Origin: Selenomonadaceae bacterium
Lineage (GTDB): Bacteria; Bacillota; Negativicutes; Selenomonadales; Selenomonadaceae
Direction: 5' to 3'
Length of the DNA: 64,000 nt
NCBI GenBank assembly: GCA_024698045.1
Contig: JAILRS010000039.1
Span: 1-64,000 of the forward strand
Each line of letters opens with the position of its first letter. The first letter of the stretch is position 1. This document shows, in pieces, positions 52,200-60,898 of this stretch. A model generated the notes under the pieces. It searched no databases, was not told the origin of the DNA, and worked only from the letters and a program-made list of their open reading frames with translations. The position numbers and the translations under genes are program-made.

Positions 52200-53603
52200 A
52201 TGGCGACAGATGAAAACAAGAAAACAGTAAGAATGTTGAAAATGCTGTTGGATAAAGGTCGCAAGGAAGGAGAAATCTATCAAAGCGAAATAGAGAAAAT
52301 CCCGAATGTAACGGCGGAACAAATAAAAGAGATAAAATCTATCTTAACCAATGAAGGAATAAGTATAATTGAAGTAAAAGGTAAGAAAGAATCAAAACCG
52401 CTAAAAGCAACAACTCCAATAAAAACAACCAACCCGATGACGGCAAAAGTTGTAAACGCGATAGTGGAACTTAGCAAGACCAAGGGCGGGCGTTTAACCT
52501 GGAGTGATTTGGAGCGAATAAGTCAACATCTGGGCGTAGCCAATGATGCCGAAGAAATAGAAGAGATATTGAGTATTTGCGAAAGCAAAGACATAAAGAT
52601 AGTAGACGAAGAAGATAACGGGCAGGAATATGAAGAAGTAAGAGTAGGCGGCAATAGGATATACGCAAGCGGAATGGAAGTAGACGACAGCGGCAATGAC
52701 GAGGGCTTGACGGATGATGACGGAAAGACTTCAGAAATAGATATCTCGTCTGACGGTGTAGTGTCGATAGACGATCCGGTGCGTATGTACCTGAAGGAAA
52801 TCGGACGAGTACCCTTGTTGACGGCCGAACAGGAAAAAGAATTGGCAATGCGCATGGAATCGCCGAAAGAATCGGAACATGCCGAGGCACAACAACAATT
52901 GGCGGAAGCAAATTTGCGTCTTGTGGTATCGATAGCCAAAAGATATGTCGGGCGCGGAATGTTGTTTCTCGATTTGATACAAGAAGGCAATTTGGGTTTG
53001 ATAAAGGCGGTTGAAAAATTCGACTACCGTAAAGGCTATAAATTTTCGACGTATGCGACATGGTGGATAAGACAGGCGATAACAAGAGCGATAGCAGATC
53101 AGGCGCGGACGATAAGAATTCCGGTGCATATGGTGGAGACGATAAACAAGTTAATCAGAGTATCGCGTAATCTGTTGCAGAAAAACGGACGTGAACCGAC
53201 GGACGAAGAGATAGCGGCAGAAATGGAAATACCTGCGGAAAAAGTTCGCGAGATTCGCAAGATAGCTCAAGAGCCCGTATCATTAGAGACGCCCGTAGGC
53301 GAAGAAGACGATTCACATTTAGGCGATTTCATAGAAGACCAAGATGCCCCGGCTCCTGCAGATGCAGCGTCATTCATGCTGTTGAAAGAACAATTGGAAG
53401 AAGTATTGGGAACATTGACGCAGCGCGAAAAAAATGTACTGCGGTTGCGATTCGGTTTGGAGGACGGTAGAGCGAGGACGCTCGAGGAAGTAGGCAAAAG
53501 TTTCAACGTGACGCGCGAAAGAATAAGACAAATAGAGGCAAAGGCATTGAGGAAGTTGCGCCACCCTGCGCGGTCGAAGAAACTGAAAGACTTCCTTGAT
53601 TAA
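52200..53603 (+). CDS. rpoD: RNA polymerase primary sigma factor (sigma-70)
   Basis: A 467-aa housekeeping sigma factor. Region 1.2 is [17 protein letters not shown], region 2 includes [20 protein letters not shown] (20 residues of the core-binding and -10 helices) and [12 protein letters not shown], region 3 is [12 protein letters not shown], and region 4 is the -35-binding helix-turn-helix [20 protein letters not shown]. The N-terminus is unusually long: two region-1.1-like winged-helix segments seem to be present (about residues 11-60 and 81-138), followed by an acidic linker. GGGGGG lies seven bases upstream and only one base separates it from dnaG. Confidence 0.97.
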   Translation: MATDENKKTVRMLKMLLDKGRKEGEIYQSEIEKIPNVTAEQIKEIKSILTNEGISIIEVKGKKESKPLKATTPIKTTNPMTAKVVNAIVELSKTKGGRLTWSDLERISQHLGVANDAEEIEEILSICESKDIKIVDEEDNGQEYEEVRVGGNRIYASGMEVDDSGNDEGLTDDDGKTSEIDISSDGVVSIDDPVRMYLKEIGRVPLLTAEQEKELAMRMESPKESEHAEAQQQLAEANLRLVVSIAKRYVGRGMLFLDLIQEGNLGLIKAVEKFDYRKGYKFSTYATWWIRQAITRAIADQARTIRIPVHMVETINKLIRVSRNLLQKNGREPTDEEIAAEMEIPAEKVREIRKIAQEPVSLETPVGEEDDSHLGDFIEDQDAPAPADAASFMLLKEQLEEVLGTLTQREKNVLRLRFGLEDGRARTLEEVGKSFNVTRERIRQIEAKALRKLRHPARSKKLKDFLD

Positions 53604-53654
53604 AGATTATTGCCAAGAGTAGGGGAAAATGATAAAATAGCAGAGGTAAAAACA

Positions 53655-54545
53655 TTGGGATATAAAACAGGATTCGCGGCGGTGATAGGGCGTCCGAACG
53701 TAGGGAAATCGACACTGGTCAATAAAATAATCGGGCAGAAAATAGCAATCATGTCGGATAAACCGCAGACGACACGTAGCCGAATAAGATGCATATTCAC
53801 GGACGAAGAAGCGCAAATAATATTTCTTGATACGCCCGGAATACACAAACCTAAATATAAATTGGGTGAGTATATGTTAGAGGCGGCGGAAGGTACGTTA
53901 AAGGAAGTCGACGTGATAGTCTTCGTGACGGACGCGACGGAAAAATTCGGTGGCGGCGAACGCTATATTTTGGAACGGTTGAAGGCAACGACGGTGCCCG
54001 TGATACTGGCGTTAAACAAAGTCGATATGCTCGAGCGCGAAAAACTGTTGCCGATAATCGAAGAATATTCGAGACGACGGGAATTTGCGGCGATAGTACC
54101 GATAAGCGCGCGTGAAGGCGATAACGTCGAGGAACTGATAAGCGAAATAAAAAAACACCTGCCCGAAGGTATGGCGTATTATCCCGAAGATATGATAACG
54201 GATCAGCCGGAACGCTTGATAACGGCGGAACTGATACGTGAAAAAATATTGCAGTCTACGCAAGAAGAAATTCCGCATTCGGTGGCGGTCGACGTCGACG
54301 AATTTGCGCAGAGGGAAAAGGGAAAAGTATATATCCGCGCGACAATATATGTGGAACGCGAATCGCAAAAGGGCATAATAATCGGGAAGAACGGCGCGAT
54401 GTTGAGGTCAATAGGGACAGCGGCACGCCCCGATATAGAAATGATGTTGGGCGAAAAAGTTTTTCTCGACTTATGGGTAAAAGTAAAAAGAGATTGGCGG
54501 AATTCCGCAAGCATGCTGAATCAATTAGGCATGAGAAATGATTAA
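53655..54545 (+). CDS. era: GTPase Era
   Basis: A 296-aa ribosome-assembly GTPase that binds the 3' end of 16S rRNA. G1 is GRPNVGKST (residues 12-20), the switch region includes PQTTRSRIRCI, G3 is DTPGIHKPK, G4 is NKVD, and G5 is near PISAREGDNV. The C-terminal KH domain has GIIIGKNGAMLRSIG. The start was set at TTG 53655, behind AGAGG, because the protein then begins GYKTGFAAVIGRPNVG like other Era proteins; a TTG at 53610 lacks a ribosome site. It is in line with dnaG-rpoD without a visible terminator between. Confidence 0.95.
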   Translation: MGYKTGFAAVIGRPNVGKSTLVNKIIGQKIAIMSDKPQTTRSRIRCIFTDEEAQIIFLDTPGIHKPKYKLGEYMLEAAEGTLKEVDVIVFVTDATEKFGGGERYILERLKATTVPVILALNKVDMLEREKLLPIIEEYSRRREFAAIVPISAREGDNVEELISEIKKHLPEGMAYYPEDMITDQPERLITAELIREKILQSTQEEIPHSVAVDVDEFAQREKGKVYIRATIYVERESQKGIIIGKNGAMLRSIGTAARPDIEMMLGEKVFLDLWVKVKRDWRNSASMLNQLGMRND

Positions 54546-54563
54546 CGGGAAGGATGAATCAAA

Positions 54564-55745
54564 TTGTTTTTTGGCAGTAAGAAAATGAAGGCAATCGCGT
54601 TGATGATGGGAACGTTGATGGCAGGAGCGGTAATGACAGGTTGCGGCGGCGAAAGCGGTAATAAACCCGCAGGCGATGAAATTGTTGTCGGTGCAAACTT
54701 TGAATTGACGGGCAATCATGCACAGTACGGTTCCAATGCAAGTAACGGATTGAAGTTGGCGATAAAGGAAGTCAACGAGGCAGGCGGCATCAACGGTAAG
54801 AAAATCAAAATCGTCGAGGCAGATGCGAAATCAGATGCTGCCGAATCGGTAAACGCGGCAACCAAATTAATTTCCGACGACAATATAATCGCAATGGTAG
54901 GCCCTGCGGTCACGGCGAATGTAATAGCCGAATCGCAAGTGGCAACCGATAACAAAATCCCCGTCATTGCTCCGGCGGCAACCAATCCCGATGTTACAGT
55001 CGAGAACGGTAATGTTAAACCCTATATCTTCCGCAGTTGCTTCATAGATCCTCAGCAAAGCGAAGTCATGGCGCAATTCGCTCTTAAAGATTTGAACGCA
55101 AAGACAGCAGTCCTCTATCTTGATTCCAGCTCCGATTATTCAAAGAGCCTCGGCAAAATCTTCAAAGAAAAATTTGAGGCAGGCGGCGGACAAGTTTTGA
55201 TGGAAGAAGCTTTCTTAGCGAAAGACCAAGACTTTAAAGCGGCGTTGACAAAATTGCAGACGGCGAACGCTGAAATTATCTTCGTCCCCGCGTATTACGA
55301 GGAAGTCGGCAAAATCGTCAAACAGGCGCGCGAATTGGGTATCAACTCCGTAATTCTCGGCACCGACGGTTGGGATGACACTAAGGTTGTCGATATAGCC
55401 GGCAAAGAAGCCCTCAATAATACTTTCTTCTGCACTCATTATTTTGAAGGCGATGCGGAAGTTCAGCCGTTCATCAACGCTTACAAAAAGGAATACAACA
55501 ACGAACCGAATGTCTTCGCGGCATTGGGCTATGATGCAGGAAAAATGTTAATCAACGCAATCGAGCGCGACGGTACCGATTCCGAAAAGATTCGTGCCAA
55601 TATCGAGAGCATAAAAGATTTACCGGTAGGCACGGGCGTTATCACAATGGACGCCGCTACTCACAACCCGATTAAGGGCATTGTCGTCCTCGAAACAAAA
55701 GACGGCGTTCGCTCACTCCGTGCGAAAATTGCGCCCGAAGGCTGA
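54564..55745 (+). CDS. livK: Branched-chain amino acid ABC transporter, substrate-binding lipoprotein
   Basis: A 393-aa periplasmic binding protein of the LivJ/LivK type. The signal ends in VMTGCGG, so the cysteine is lipidated. The mature part has the Peripla_BP_6 pattern: IVVGANFELTGNHAQYG, GLKLAIKEVNEAGGINGKKI (20 residues of the first lobe) and IAMVGPAVTANVIA. It captures branched-chain (or related) amino acids for the LivHMGF channel encoded downstream. TTG 54564 has GGAAGGA nine bases upstream; ATG 54585 has none. era ends 18 bases before. Two glycosyltransferase genes separate it from livH. Confidence 0.93.
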   Translation: MFFGSKKMKAIALMMGTLMAGAVMTGCGGESGNKPAGDEIVVGANFELTGNHAQYGSNASNGLKLAIKEVNEAGGINGKKIKIVEADAKSDAAESVNAATKLISDDNIIAMVGPAVTANVIAESQVATDNKIPVIAPAATNPDVTVENGNVKPYIFRSCFIDPQQSEVMAQFALKDLNAKTAVLYLDSSSDYSKSLGKIFKEKFEAGGGQVLMEEAFLAKDQDFKAALTKLQTANAEIIFVPAYYEEVGKIVKQARELGINSVILGTDGWDDTKVVDIAGKEALNNTFFCTHYFEGDAEVQPFINAYKKEYNNEPNVFAALGYDAGKMLINAIERDGTDSEKIRANIESIKDLPVGTGVITMDAATHNPIKGIVVLETKDGVRSLRAKIAPEG

Positions 55746-55754
55746 AAATAATCC

Positions 55755-55783
55755 GTGACATTATCACGAAAATAAATTAAAAT
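55755..55783 (+). promoter_or_regulatory. Promoter copy 1 (before the GT9 pair)
   Basis: GTGACA (55755-55760), 17 bases, TAAAAT (55778-55783). Same design and partly the same sequence as 57958-57986 before livH. Confidence 0.65.
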
Positions 55784-55813
55784 CTCCTTGATAACATTCA
55801 GGGAGGTTTTTTT
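55781..55813 (+). terminator. Terminator-like hairpin overlapping the GT9-1 ribosome site
   Basis: AATCTCCTTGA (55781-55791) pairs over 11 positions (two G-T) with TCAGGGAGGTT (55798-55808), then T to 55813 and ATG at 55816. The 3' arm holds the Shine-Dalgarno GGGAGG and the T-run is the spacer to the start codon. Confidence 0.75.
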
Positions 55814-55815
55814 GT

Positions 55816-56877
55816 ATGTCCGAAAAAAAATCGGCGTTCGAGTCGGATAAAATATCGATAGCCTTTTCGTTAACATCCGAATTGGATAACGCCGTAGTAG
55901 GAAAAAAAGTTTTCGATGCACTGATTAAATTGGCTCCGGACTGCATGATTGATATCTTTTGCCCAAACGAAAGAGCCAAAACATTTGCCAAAGCTGTTTA
56001 TTCCGACAGCGCAAATTTGAATTTGATTTCGATTAACGACGCTCAATATAAAGAGACAACCAAGAAATACGATTTGGCGATTCTGATTTACTCGACACAT
56101 TTTATTATTCTGCAAAATATTAATGAAGCCGCCTTGAAAAATAAATCGCCCAAACTTTTTAATGCAATAGTCGGCATTCATAATTACAATACGAAAAATG
56201 TTTACAATGTCGGCGCGGATAATCGTACCGCCTTCCGCAATATGATGATGGCGGGCATTTTGAAACAAAATTGTTTTGCCTTCCTTTCGTGTAACGGGGC
56301 ATTGCCTATTCATGACGACAAAGTAAACATCTCACTTTCGGCGGAATATAAATCAAAATTCGACGCGCTGAAGTTAGGCAAATACATTGCGATTTATTCA
56401 GATATGACGACCGGCGAAAAAACTCCAAAGGCAAAAACATGGCCGCTGCAATATCTGACGGAATATATATCGCGCATGAAAAAAATGTTGCCGCAGGTAG
56501 AAATAATTCAAATCGGCGGCGAAAAAGATGTCAAGATAGAAAATGTAAACCGTCATTTGTTGAGTGATGATTTGGAGCTGACAAAATATCTTTTGGCGAA
56601 TGCATTGTTGGTTGTCGGCGATAATTGCGGTTACGTTCATTTGGCGACGGCTTTGGGCACGAAATGTGTTGTCTTGTTCGGGCAGAGTAGCGCAGATTAT
56701 TTCGGTTACGACAGGAATATAAATATCGCGTCGGAAGTTTGCAGCCCATGCCGATTTTTTTTCCAAAATGAAAATATATGCATGCGTGAAGAAAAGGAAC
56801 CGTTATGCATGCTAGGTATCACGCCGAAACTTGTCAGCAAAATCACTTGTACTCATCTGAAACATATTTTGGATTGA
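55816..56877 (+). CDS. GT9-family (heptosyltransferase-like) glycosyltransferase 1
   Basis: A 353-aa soluble GT-B-type protein. The C-terminal nucleotide-sugar half has WPLQYLTEYISRMKK, EIIQIGGEKDV, LLSDDLELTKYLLANALLVV, GDNCGYVHLATALGTKCVVL and FGQSSADYFGY, the pattern of ADP-heptose:LPS heptosyltransferases (GT9). A cysteine cluster VCSPCRFFF near the C-terminus also fits the family. The N-terminal HDxxG-like LDNAVVGKK is weaker than in the second copy. It presumably adds a sugar to lipopolysaccharide, capsule or a protein. It lies between livK and livH and is a tandem paralogue of the next gene. Confidence 0.85.
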   Translation: MSEKKSAFESDKISIAFSLTSELDNAVVGKKVFDALIKLAPDCMIDIFCPNERAKTFAKAVYSDSANLNLISINDAQYKETTKKYDLAILIYSTHFIILQNINEAALKNKSPKLFNAIVGIHNYNTKNVYNVGADNRTAFRNMMMAGILKQNCFAFLSCNGALPIHDDKVNISLSAEYKSKFDALKLGKYIAIYSDMTTGEKTPKAKTWPLQYLTEYISRMKKMLPQVEIIQIGGEKDVKIENVNRHLLSDDLELTKYLLANALLVVGDNCGYVHLATALGTKCVVLFGQSSADYFGYDRNINIASEVCSPCRFFFQNENICMREEKEPLCMLGITPKLVSKITCTHLKHILD

Positions 56878-56890
56878 TGGGAGGATTCTT

Positions 56891-57955
56891 ATGAACGGAA
56901 AAAAATTTGCGTTTGAATCGCCCGAAATTTCCATAGCTTTTTCGATAATATACGGCTTGGGCGACGCAATAATGATAAAAAAAGTTTTTAATGCTCTGAT
57001 TGAGCTTGCGCCGGATTGTGTCATTGATATTTTTGGCGGTACGGAAAATCATATGGCTTTTGCAAAATCTTTTTACTGCGACAGCAAAAATTTAAACAAT
57101 ATTTATCTACGCAATCATAAATACAACGACGTTAAGAATAAATATGATTTGGCTTTGTTGGTTCATGGGAATCATTACATACTTTTCGATTACATAAACT
57201 CTGACCGATTAAAAATCATGTCACCCAATCTTTTTAAAGCTATTTTGAAAGTACAAAAATATAATCAAAAACATGTTTACTATAGCGGCGTTAATATCTA
57301 CACGGATTTTTATAACATGGTATCTTCACGAATTGTAAATAAGAAAAGTATAGAACTTCTTAGCTGTGACGGAGCATTGCCAATTTATGACGATAAAATT
57401 ACTCTTCCGCTCCTGCCCGAACATAAATCGAAATTCGACGCACTGAAATTAGACAAGTATATTGCAATTTATTCGGACTGCAATGTTAAAGAAAAAATTT
57501 TCAAAGCTAAGATTTGGCCTATAAAATATTTTGTTGAGTACGTGTCGATGATAAGGCGTCGATTCCCCGATGTCGAAATAATCCAAGTCGGCGGCGAAAG
57601 TGATATTAAAATAGAAAATGCAGATCGTCATTTGTTAAGTTATGATTTGGAGTTGACAAAATACCTTTTGGCAAATGCCTTATTGCTTGTCGGCTGTGAA
57701 AGCGGTTACGTTCATATGGCTACGGCATTGGAAACAAAATGTCTTGTCTTATTTGGTTTCAGCAATGTCGATTATTTTGGTTATGACAGGAATATAAACA
57801 TCGTGTCGGAAGTTTGCAGCCCGTGTATGTATGCAACAGGTTCCAGTTCATGTATGCGCGGTAAAAAACATCCGCCGTGCATGTACAGTATTACGCCCCA
57901 AAGAGTTTGTGAAGCCACTTGTAATTATCTCAATGAATGCGGCATTCAAAGTTAA
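56891..57955 (+). CDS. GT9-family (heptosyltransferase-like) glycosyltransferase 2
   Basis: A 354-aa tandem paralogue of the preceding gene, alike over the full length (shared FESxxISIAFS, ALIxLAPDCxIDIF, SCDGALPIYDDK, EHKSKFDALKLDKYIAIYSD split pattern, and HLLSYDLELTKYLLANALLL). The N-terminal YGLGDAIMIKK is the GT9 loop near the acceptor site. The C-terminal half has ESGYVHMATALETKCLVLFG and VCSPCMYATG. Divergence is moderate, so the duplication is not recent. GGGAGG lies six bases before the ATG and 13 bases separate the two genes. Confidence 0.85.
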   Translation: MNGKKFAFESPEISIAFSIIYGLGDAIMIKKVFNALIELAPDCVIDIFGGTENHMAFAKSFYCDSKNLNNIYLRNHKYNDVKNKYDLALLVHGNHYILFDYINSDRLKIMSPNLFKAILKVQKYNQKHVYYSGVNIYTDFYNMVSSRIVNKKSIELLSCDGALPIYDDKITLPLLPEHKSKFDALKLDKYIAIYSDCNVKEKIFKAKIWPIKYFVEYVSMIRRRFPDVEIIQVGGESDIKIENADRHLLSYDLELTKYLLANALLLVGCESGYVHMATALETKCLVLFGFSNVDYFGYDRNINIVSEVCSPCMYATGSSSCMRGKKHPPCMYSITPQRVCEATCNYLNECGIQS

Positions 57956-57957
57956 GC

Positions 57958-57986
57958 GTGACAATATTGCGCCGAAAAGTTATAAT
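57958..57986 (+). promoter_or_regulatory. Promoter copy 2 (before livH)
   Basis: GTGACA (57958-57963), 17 bases, TATAAT (57981-57986). Transcription would begin near 57993, inside the 5' arm of the following hairpin. Confidence 0.7.
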
Positions 57987-58019
57987 CTCCTTGATTAATA
58001 TATTCGAGGAGGTTTTTTT
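57984..58019 (+). terminator. Terminator-like hairpin overlapping the livH ribosome site
   Basis: AATCTCCTTGA (57984-57994) pairs over 11 positions with TCGAGGAGGTT (58004-58014), then T to 58019 and ATG at 58020. The 3' arm is the Shine-Dalgarno sequence GAGGAGG. The 5' arm is identical in sequence to that at 55781. Confidence 0.75.
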
Positions 58020-58907
58020 ATGGACTTTATGCATCAACTCGTTCAGCAGTTGATAAACGGTGTAAGTCTGGGCAGTATCTATGCCTTGATTGCCTTGGGC
58101 TACACAATGATTTACGGCATTATAAAATTAATCAATTTCGCACATGGTGACGTTTATATGGTCGGCGCGTATATCGGTTTCGCGGCTATCACAATCGGAA
58201 ATTTGCCGCTGTTGCCTGCGCTGTTACTGTCTATGGCGTTGACGGCTTTACTCGGCATATTGGTTGAACGTATTGCATATAAACCGTTACGACACGCGCC
58301 GAGAATTTCACTGCTCATTACTGCGATTGGCGTATCGTTTTTCCTTGAATATACCAGCATGTATTTCGTCAGCCCCACGCCGCGCACTTTTCCCGACACG
58401 AGTTTAAATTTTGCATTCAATATCGGCGGCTTCGTTATCAACGGACAACAATTGATGATTTTCGGGATAACGATAATTTTGATGGCGTTGCTGACTTACA
58501 TAGTACAAAAAACTAAATTAGGTAAGGCAATGCGTGCGGCAAGTTTCGACACCGAAACTGCGCAGCTAATGGGCGTCGATTCGGATAAAGTTATTTCGAT
58601 GACGTTCTGTATCGGTTCGGCATTGGCGGCGGCTGCCGGTGTACTCGTCGGCATTTACTACAACACAATAGATCCGTTAATGGGAATCATGCCCGGCCTC
58701 AAGGCATTTGTCGCGGCGGTTTTGGGCGGTATCGGAATTTTACCGGGCGCGGTTGTAGGCGGCATTGTCTTGGGTGTTGTCGAGGCTTTGGTATCGGGTT
58801 TTATTTCCTCCACCTTCCGCGATGCCGCTGCCTTCGCTATTTTGATTCTGGTGTTGTTGATTAAGCCGAGCGGATTATTCGGCAAAAATACTAACGAGAA
58901 AGTGTGA
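58020..58907 (+). CDS. livH: Branched-chain amino acid ABC transporter, permease LivH
   Basis: A 295-aa inner-membrane permease with about eight hydrophobic segments. LINGVSLGSIYALIALGYTM and GIIKLINFAHGDVYMVGAY are the LivH signature at the N-terminus, and GLKAFVAAVLGGIGILPGAV is the cytoplasmic coupling region near the C-terminus. It pairs with LivM to form the channel. The ATG directly follows the T-run of the leader hairpin, with GAGGAGG as ribosome site. Confidence 0.96.
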   Translation: MDFMHQLVQQLINGVSLGSIYALIALGYTMIYGIIKLINFAHGDVYMVGAYIGFAAITIGNLPLLPALLLSMALTALLGILVERIAYKPLRHAPRISLLITAIGVSFFLEYTSMYFVSPTPRTFPDTSLNFAFNIGGFVINGQQLMIFGITIILMALLTYIVQKTKLGKAMRAASFDTETAQLMGVDSDKVISMTFCIGSALAAAAGVLVGIYYNTIDPLMGIMPGLKAFVAAVLGGIGILPGAVVGGIVLGVVEALVSGFISSTFRDAAAFAILILVLLIKPSGLFGKNTNEKV

Positions 58908-58911
58908 GACG

Positions 58912-59877
58912 ATGAATTCGGCCAGAAAAAGAGATTTGATAATGCTTGTATTCGGGTTGATACTTTACGGCGTATTGCAGATGCTAATCAGCATGAAAGT
59001 TATCGGCTCGTTTTGGGAACTCAATATAATTCTAATTTGCGTCAACGTAATTCTTTCGGCAAGTTTGAATTTGATAAACGGTTACACGGGACAATTTTCC
59101 TTAGGTCATGCCGGATTCATGGCGGTCGGTGCATACGTCGGAGTTATCGCCACGGTTAAATTCGGTTTGCCGCTGATAGCCGCTTTGATATTGGGCGCGG
59201 TTGCTGCGGGATTTTTGGGATTTTTAATCGGCTTACCTACATTGCGTTTACGCGGTGACTACTTGGCTATCGCGACATTGGGCATGGGTGAAATTATTCG
59301 TATCGTCATAATGAACATTGACTATGTAGGCGGCGCGGCAGGTTTCAAAGGCATTCCGCACCTGACAAACTTTACATGGGTTTTCTTCGCAATGCTTATA
59401 ACTTTGTTCTTGATAAAAAATTTCGTAAACTCTTCGCACGGACGTGCATGTATAGCGATACGCGAAAACGAAATTGCGGCGGAAGCTATGGGCGTCAACA
59501 CTACCAAATATAAAGTCATGGCGTTTACTTTGGGCGCGGCTTTGGCAGGTGTTGCCGGCGGTCTCTTCGCTCATCAATTCTATTTAATCAGCCCCAACTC
59601 GTTTACTTTTATGGCTTCGTTCAATTACTTAATCATGGTTGTCATGGGCGGTTTGGGTTCAATCACGGGATCTATCGCGGGTGCGTTCGTCGTTACGTTT
59701 ATATCCGCGGCGTTGGCATCTTTCCCCGAAGTACGTATGATTATTTACGCATTGGCTTTGATTCTGATGATGTTCTATCGTCCGCAAGGTTTATTCGGTT
59801 ACATGGAAATTACCAATGTCAATCCGATAAAAAAATTCTTAGATAGAATGTCTGGCAGTAAGGAGGCAGCAACATGA
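58912..59877 (+). CDS. livM: Branched-chain amino acid ABC transporter, permease LivM
   Basis: A 321-aa inner-membrane permease. LINGYTGQFSLGHAGFMAVG is the LivM signature, GLPTLRLRGDYLAIATLGMG follows, and ENEIAAEAMGVNTTKYKVMA is the coupling loop that meets the LivG/LivF ATPases. The start is four bases after livH; its ribosome site is weak, so coupling is likely. The stop overlaps the start of the 68-aa gene. Confidence 0.96.
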   Translation: MNSARKRDLIMLVFGLILYGVLQMLISMKVIGSFWELNIILICVNVILSASLNLINGYTGQFSLGHAGFMAVGAYVGVIATVKFGLPLIAALILGAVAAGFLGFLIGLPTLRLRGDYLAIATLGMGEIIRIVIMNIDYVGGAAGFKGIPHLTNFTWVFFAMLITLFLIKNFVNSSHGRACIAIRENEIAAEAMGVNTTKYKVMAFTLGAALAGVAGGLFAHQFYLISPNSFTFMASFNYLIMVVMGGLGSITGSIAGAFVVTFISAALASFPEVRMIIYALALILMMFYRPQGLFGYMEITNVNPIKKFLDRMSGSKEAAT

Positions 59878-60080
59878 CGGAACTTAAACAAGAGGCTATC
59901 AAATTAATCGAAAGTATTCCCGACGAAAAGATTGCCGTCCTGAAAAATATCGTGCGATATCTGCGCGGTGTGACCGATAGCGAATCGCGGCAACACGATA
60001 AATTAATTTCCCGAGCCGAGGAGAAATTGGCACTCATGGAGGAAACAGAAAACTTAATCGGCGAAGACAAAGATAAATAA
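59874..60080 (+). CDS. Small hypothetical protein in the liv operon, 68 aa
   Basis: A hydrophilic helical protein; MTELKQEAIKLIESIPDEKI and VLKNIVRYLRGV recall small antitoxin-like or DUF2281-like proteins that begin with a helix-LP-helix pattern, but no toxin gene is beside it. AGGAGG lies 9 bases upstream, and ATGA overlaps the livM stop. The close packing and good ribosome site argue that it is translated with the transporter. The function is unknown. Confidence 0.65.
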   Translation: MTELKQEAIKLIESIPDEKIAVLKNIVRYLRGVTDSESRQHDKLISRAEEKLALMEETENLIGEDKDK

Positions 60081-60103
60081 TAACTCGGGAGAAAGGATTT
60101 ATT

Positions 60104-60886
60104 ATGGCTGATAAAAAACCGTTACTGGAGGCGGACAATGTTTCCGAAGTTTTCGGCGGACTCAAAGCCGTCTCGGATTTCAACATTTACATAAACAAAG
60201 GGGAGCTTATCGGTTTGATAGGTCCCAATGGAGCCGGCAAGACAACTGCATTTAATTTGATAACGGGCGTGTATGCGCCTACGACGGGCGATATAACTTT
60301 CGACGGCAAATCAATCGTAGGCATGAAACCATACGAGATAACCAAGCGCGGAATCGCTCGCACGTTCCAAAATATTCGGCTCTTCAGCGAACTGTCTGTT
60401 CTGGATAACGTCAAGATTGCCTATCACTGTCACGTCAAATATGGTTTGATTGAAAGTTTCTTGCGTATGGGCAGATATTTCGGCGAGGAAGAATCAATAG
60501 AACAAGAGTCATTAAAGTTGCTGAAGATATTCAAATTGGAAGAACATGCCTACGAGGTCGCGAAAAATCTTCCGTACGGCGCACAACGTCGATTAGAAAT
60601 AGCGCGCGCACTTGCCGCCAAACCGAAACTGTTATTGCTTGACGAACCTGCCGCGGGAATGAATCCGCAGGAAACACAGGAATTAATGGAAATGATTCGC
60701 TGGATTAGGAAACAATTCGGCTTGACAGTCCTTTTGATAGAACACGACATGAGTTTGGTTATGGGCATCTGCGAAAGGATTTACGTGCTTGAATACGGCA
60801 TGATTATCGCGGACGGTACGCCATCCGAAATACAAAACAATCCCGAAGTCATTCGGGCTTACTTGGGCGACGAGGCAATTAATTAA
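60104..60886 (+). CDS. livG: Branched-chain amino acid ABC transporter, ATPase LivG
   Basis: A 260-aa cytoplasmic ATPase. Walker A is GPNGAGKTT, the Q-loop region is GIARTFQNIRLF, the ABC signature appears as LPYGAQRRLEIARAL (YGAQRR in place of LSGGQ, usual for LivG), Walker B is LLLLDEPAAGMNP, and the switch histidine is in IEHDMSLVM. The EVIRAYLGDEA tail is typical. It powers uptake through LivHM together with LivF, which is separated from it here by an acyltransferase gene. Confidence 0.97.
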   Translation: MADKKPLLEADNVSEVFGGLKAVSDFNIYINKGELIGLIGPNGAGKTTAFNLITGVYAPTTGDITFDGKSIVGMKPYEITKRGIARTFQNIRLFSELSVLDNVKIAYHCHVKYGLIESFLRMGRYFGEEESIEQESLKLLKIFKLEEHAYEVAKNLPYGAQRRLEIARALAAKPKLLLLDEPAAGMNPQETQELMEMIRWIRKQFGLTVLLIEHDMSLVMGICERIYVLEYGMIIADGTPSEIQNNPEVIRAYLGDEAIN

Positions 60887-60898
60887 GGAGAAAATATC

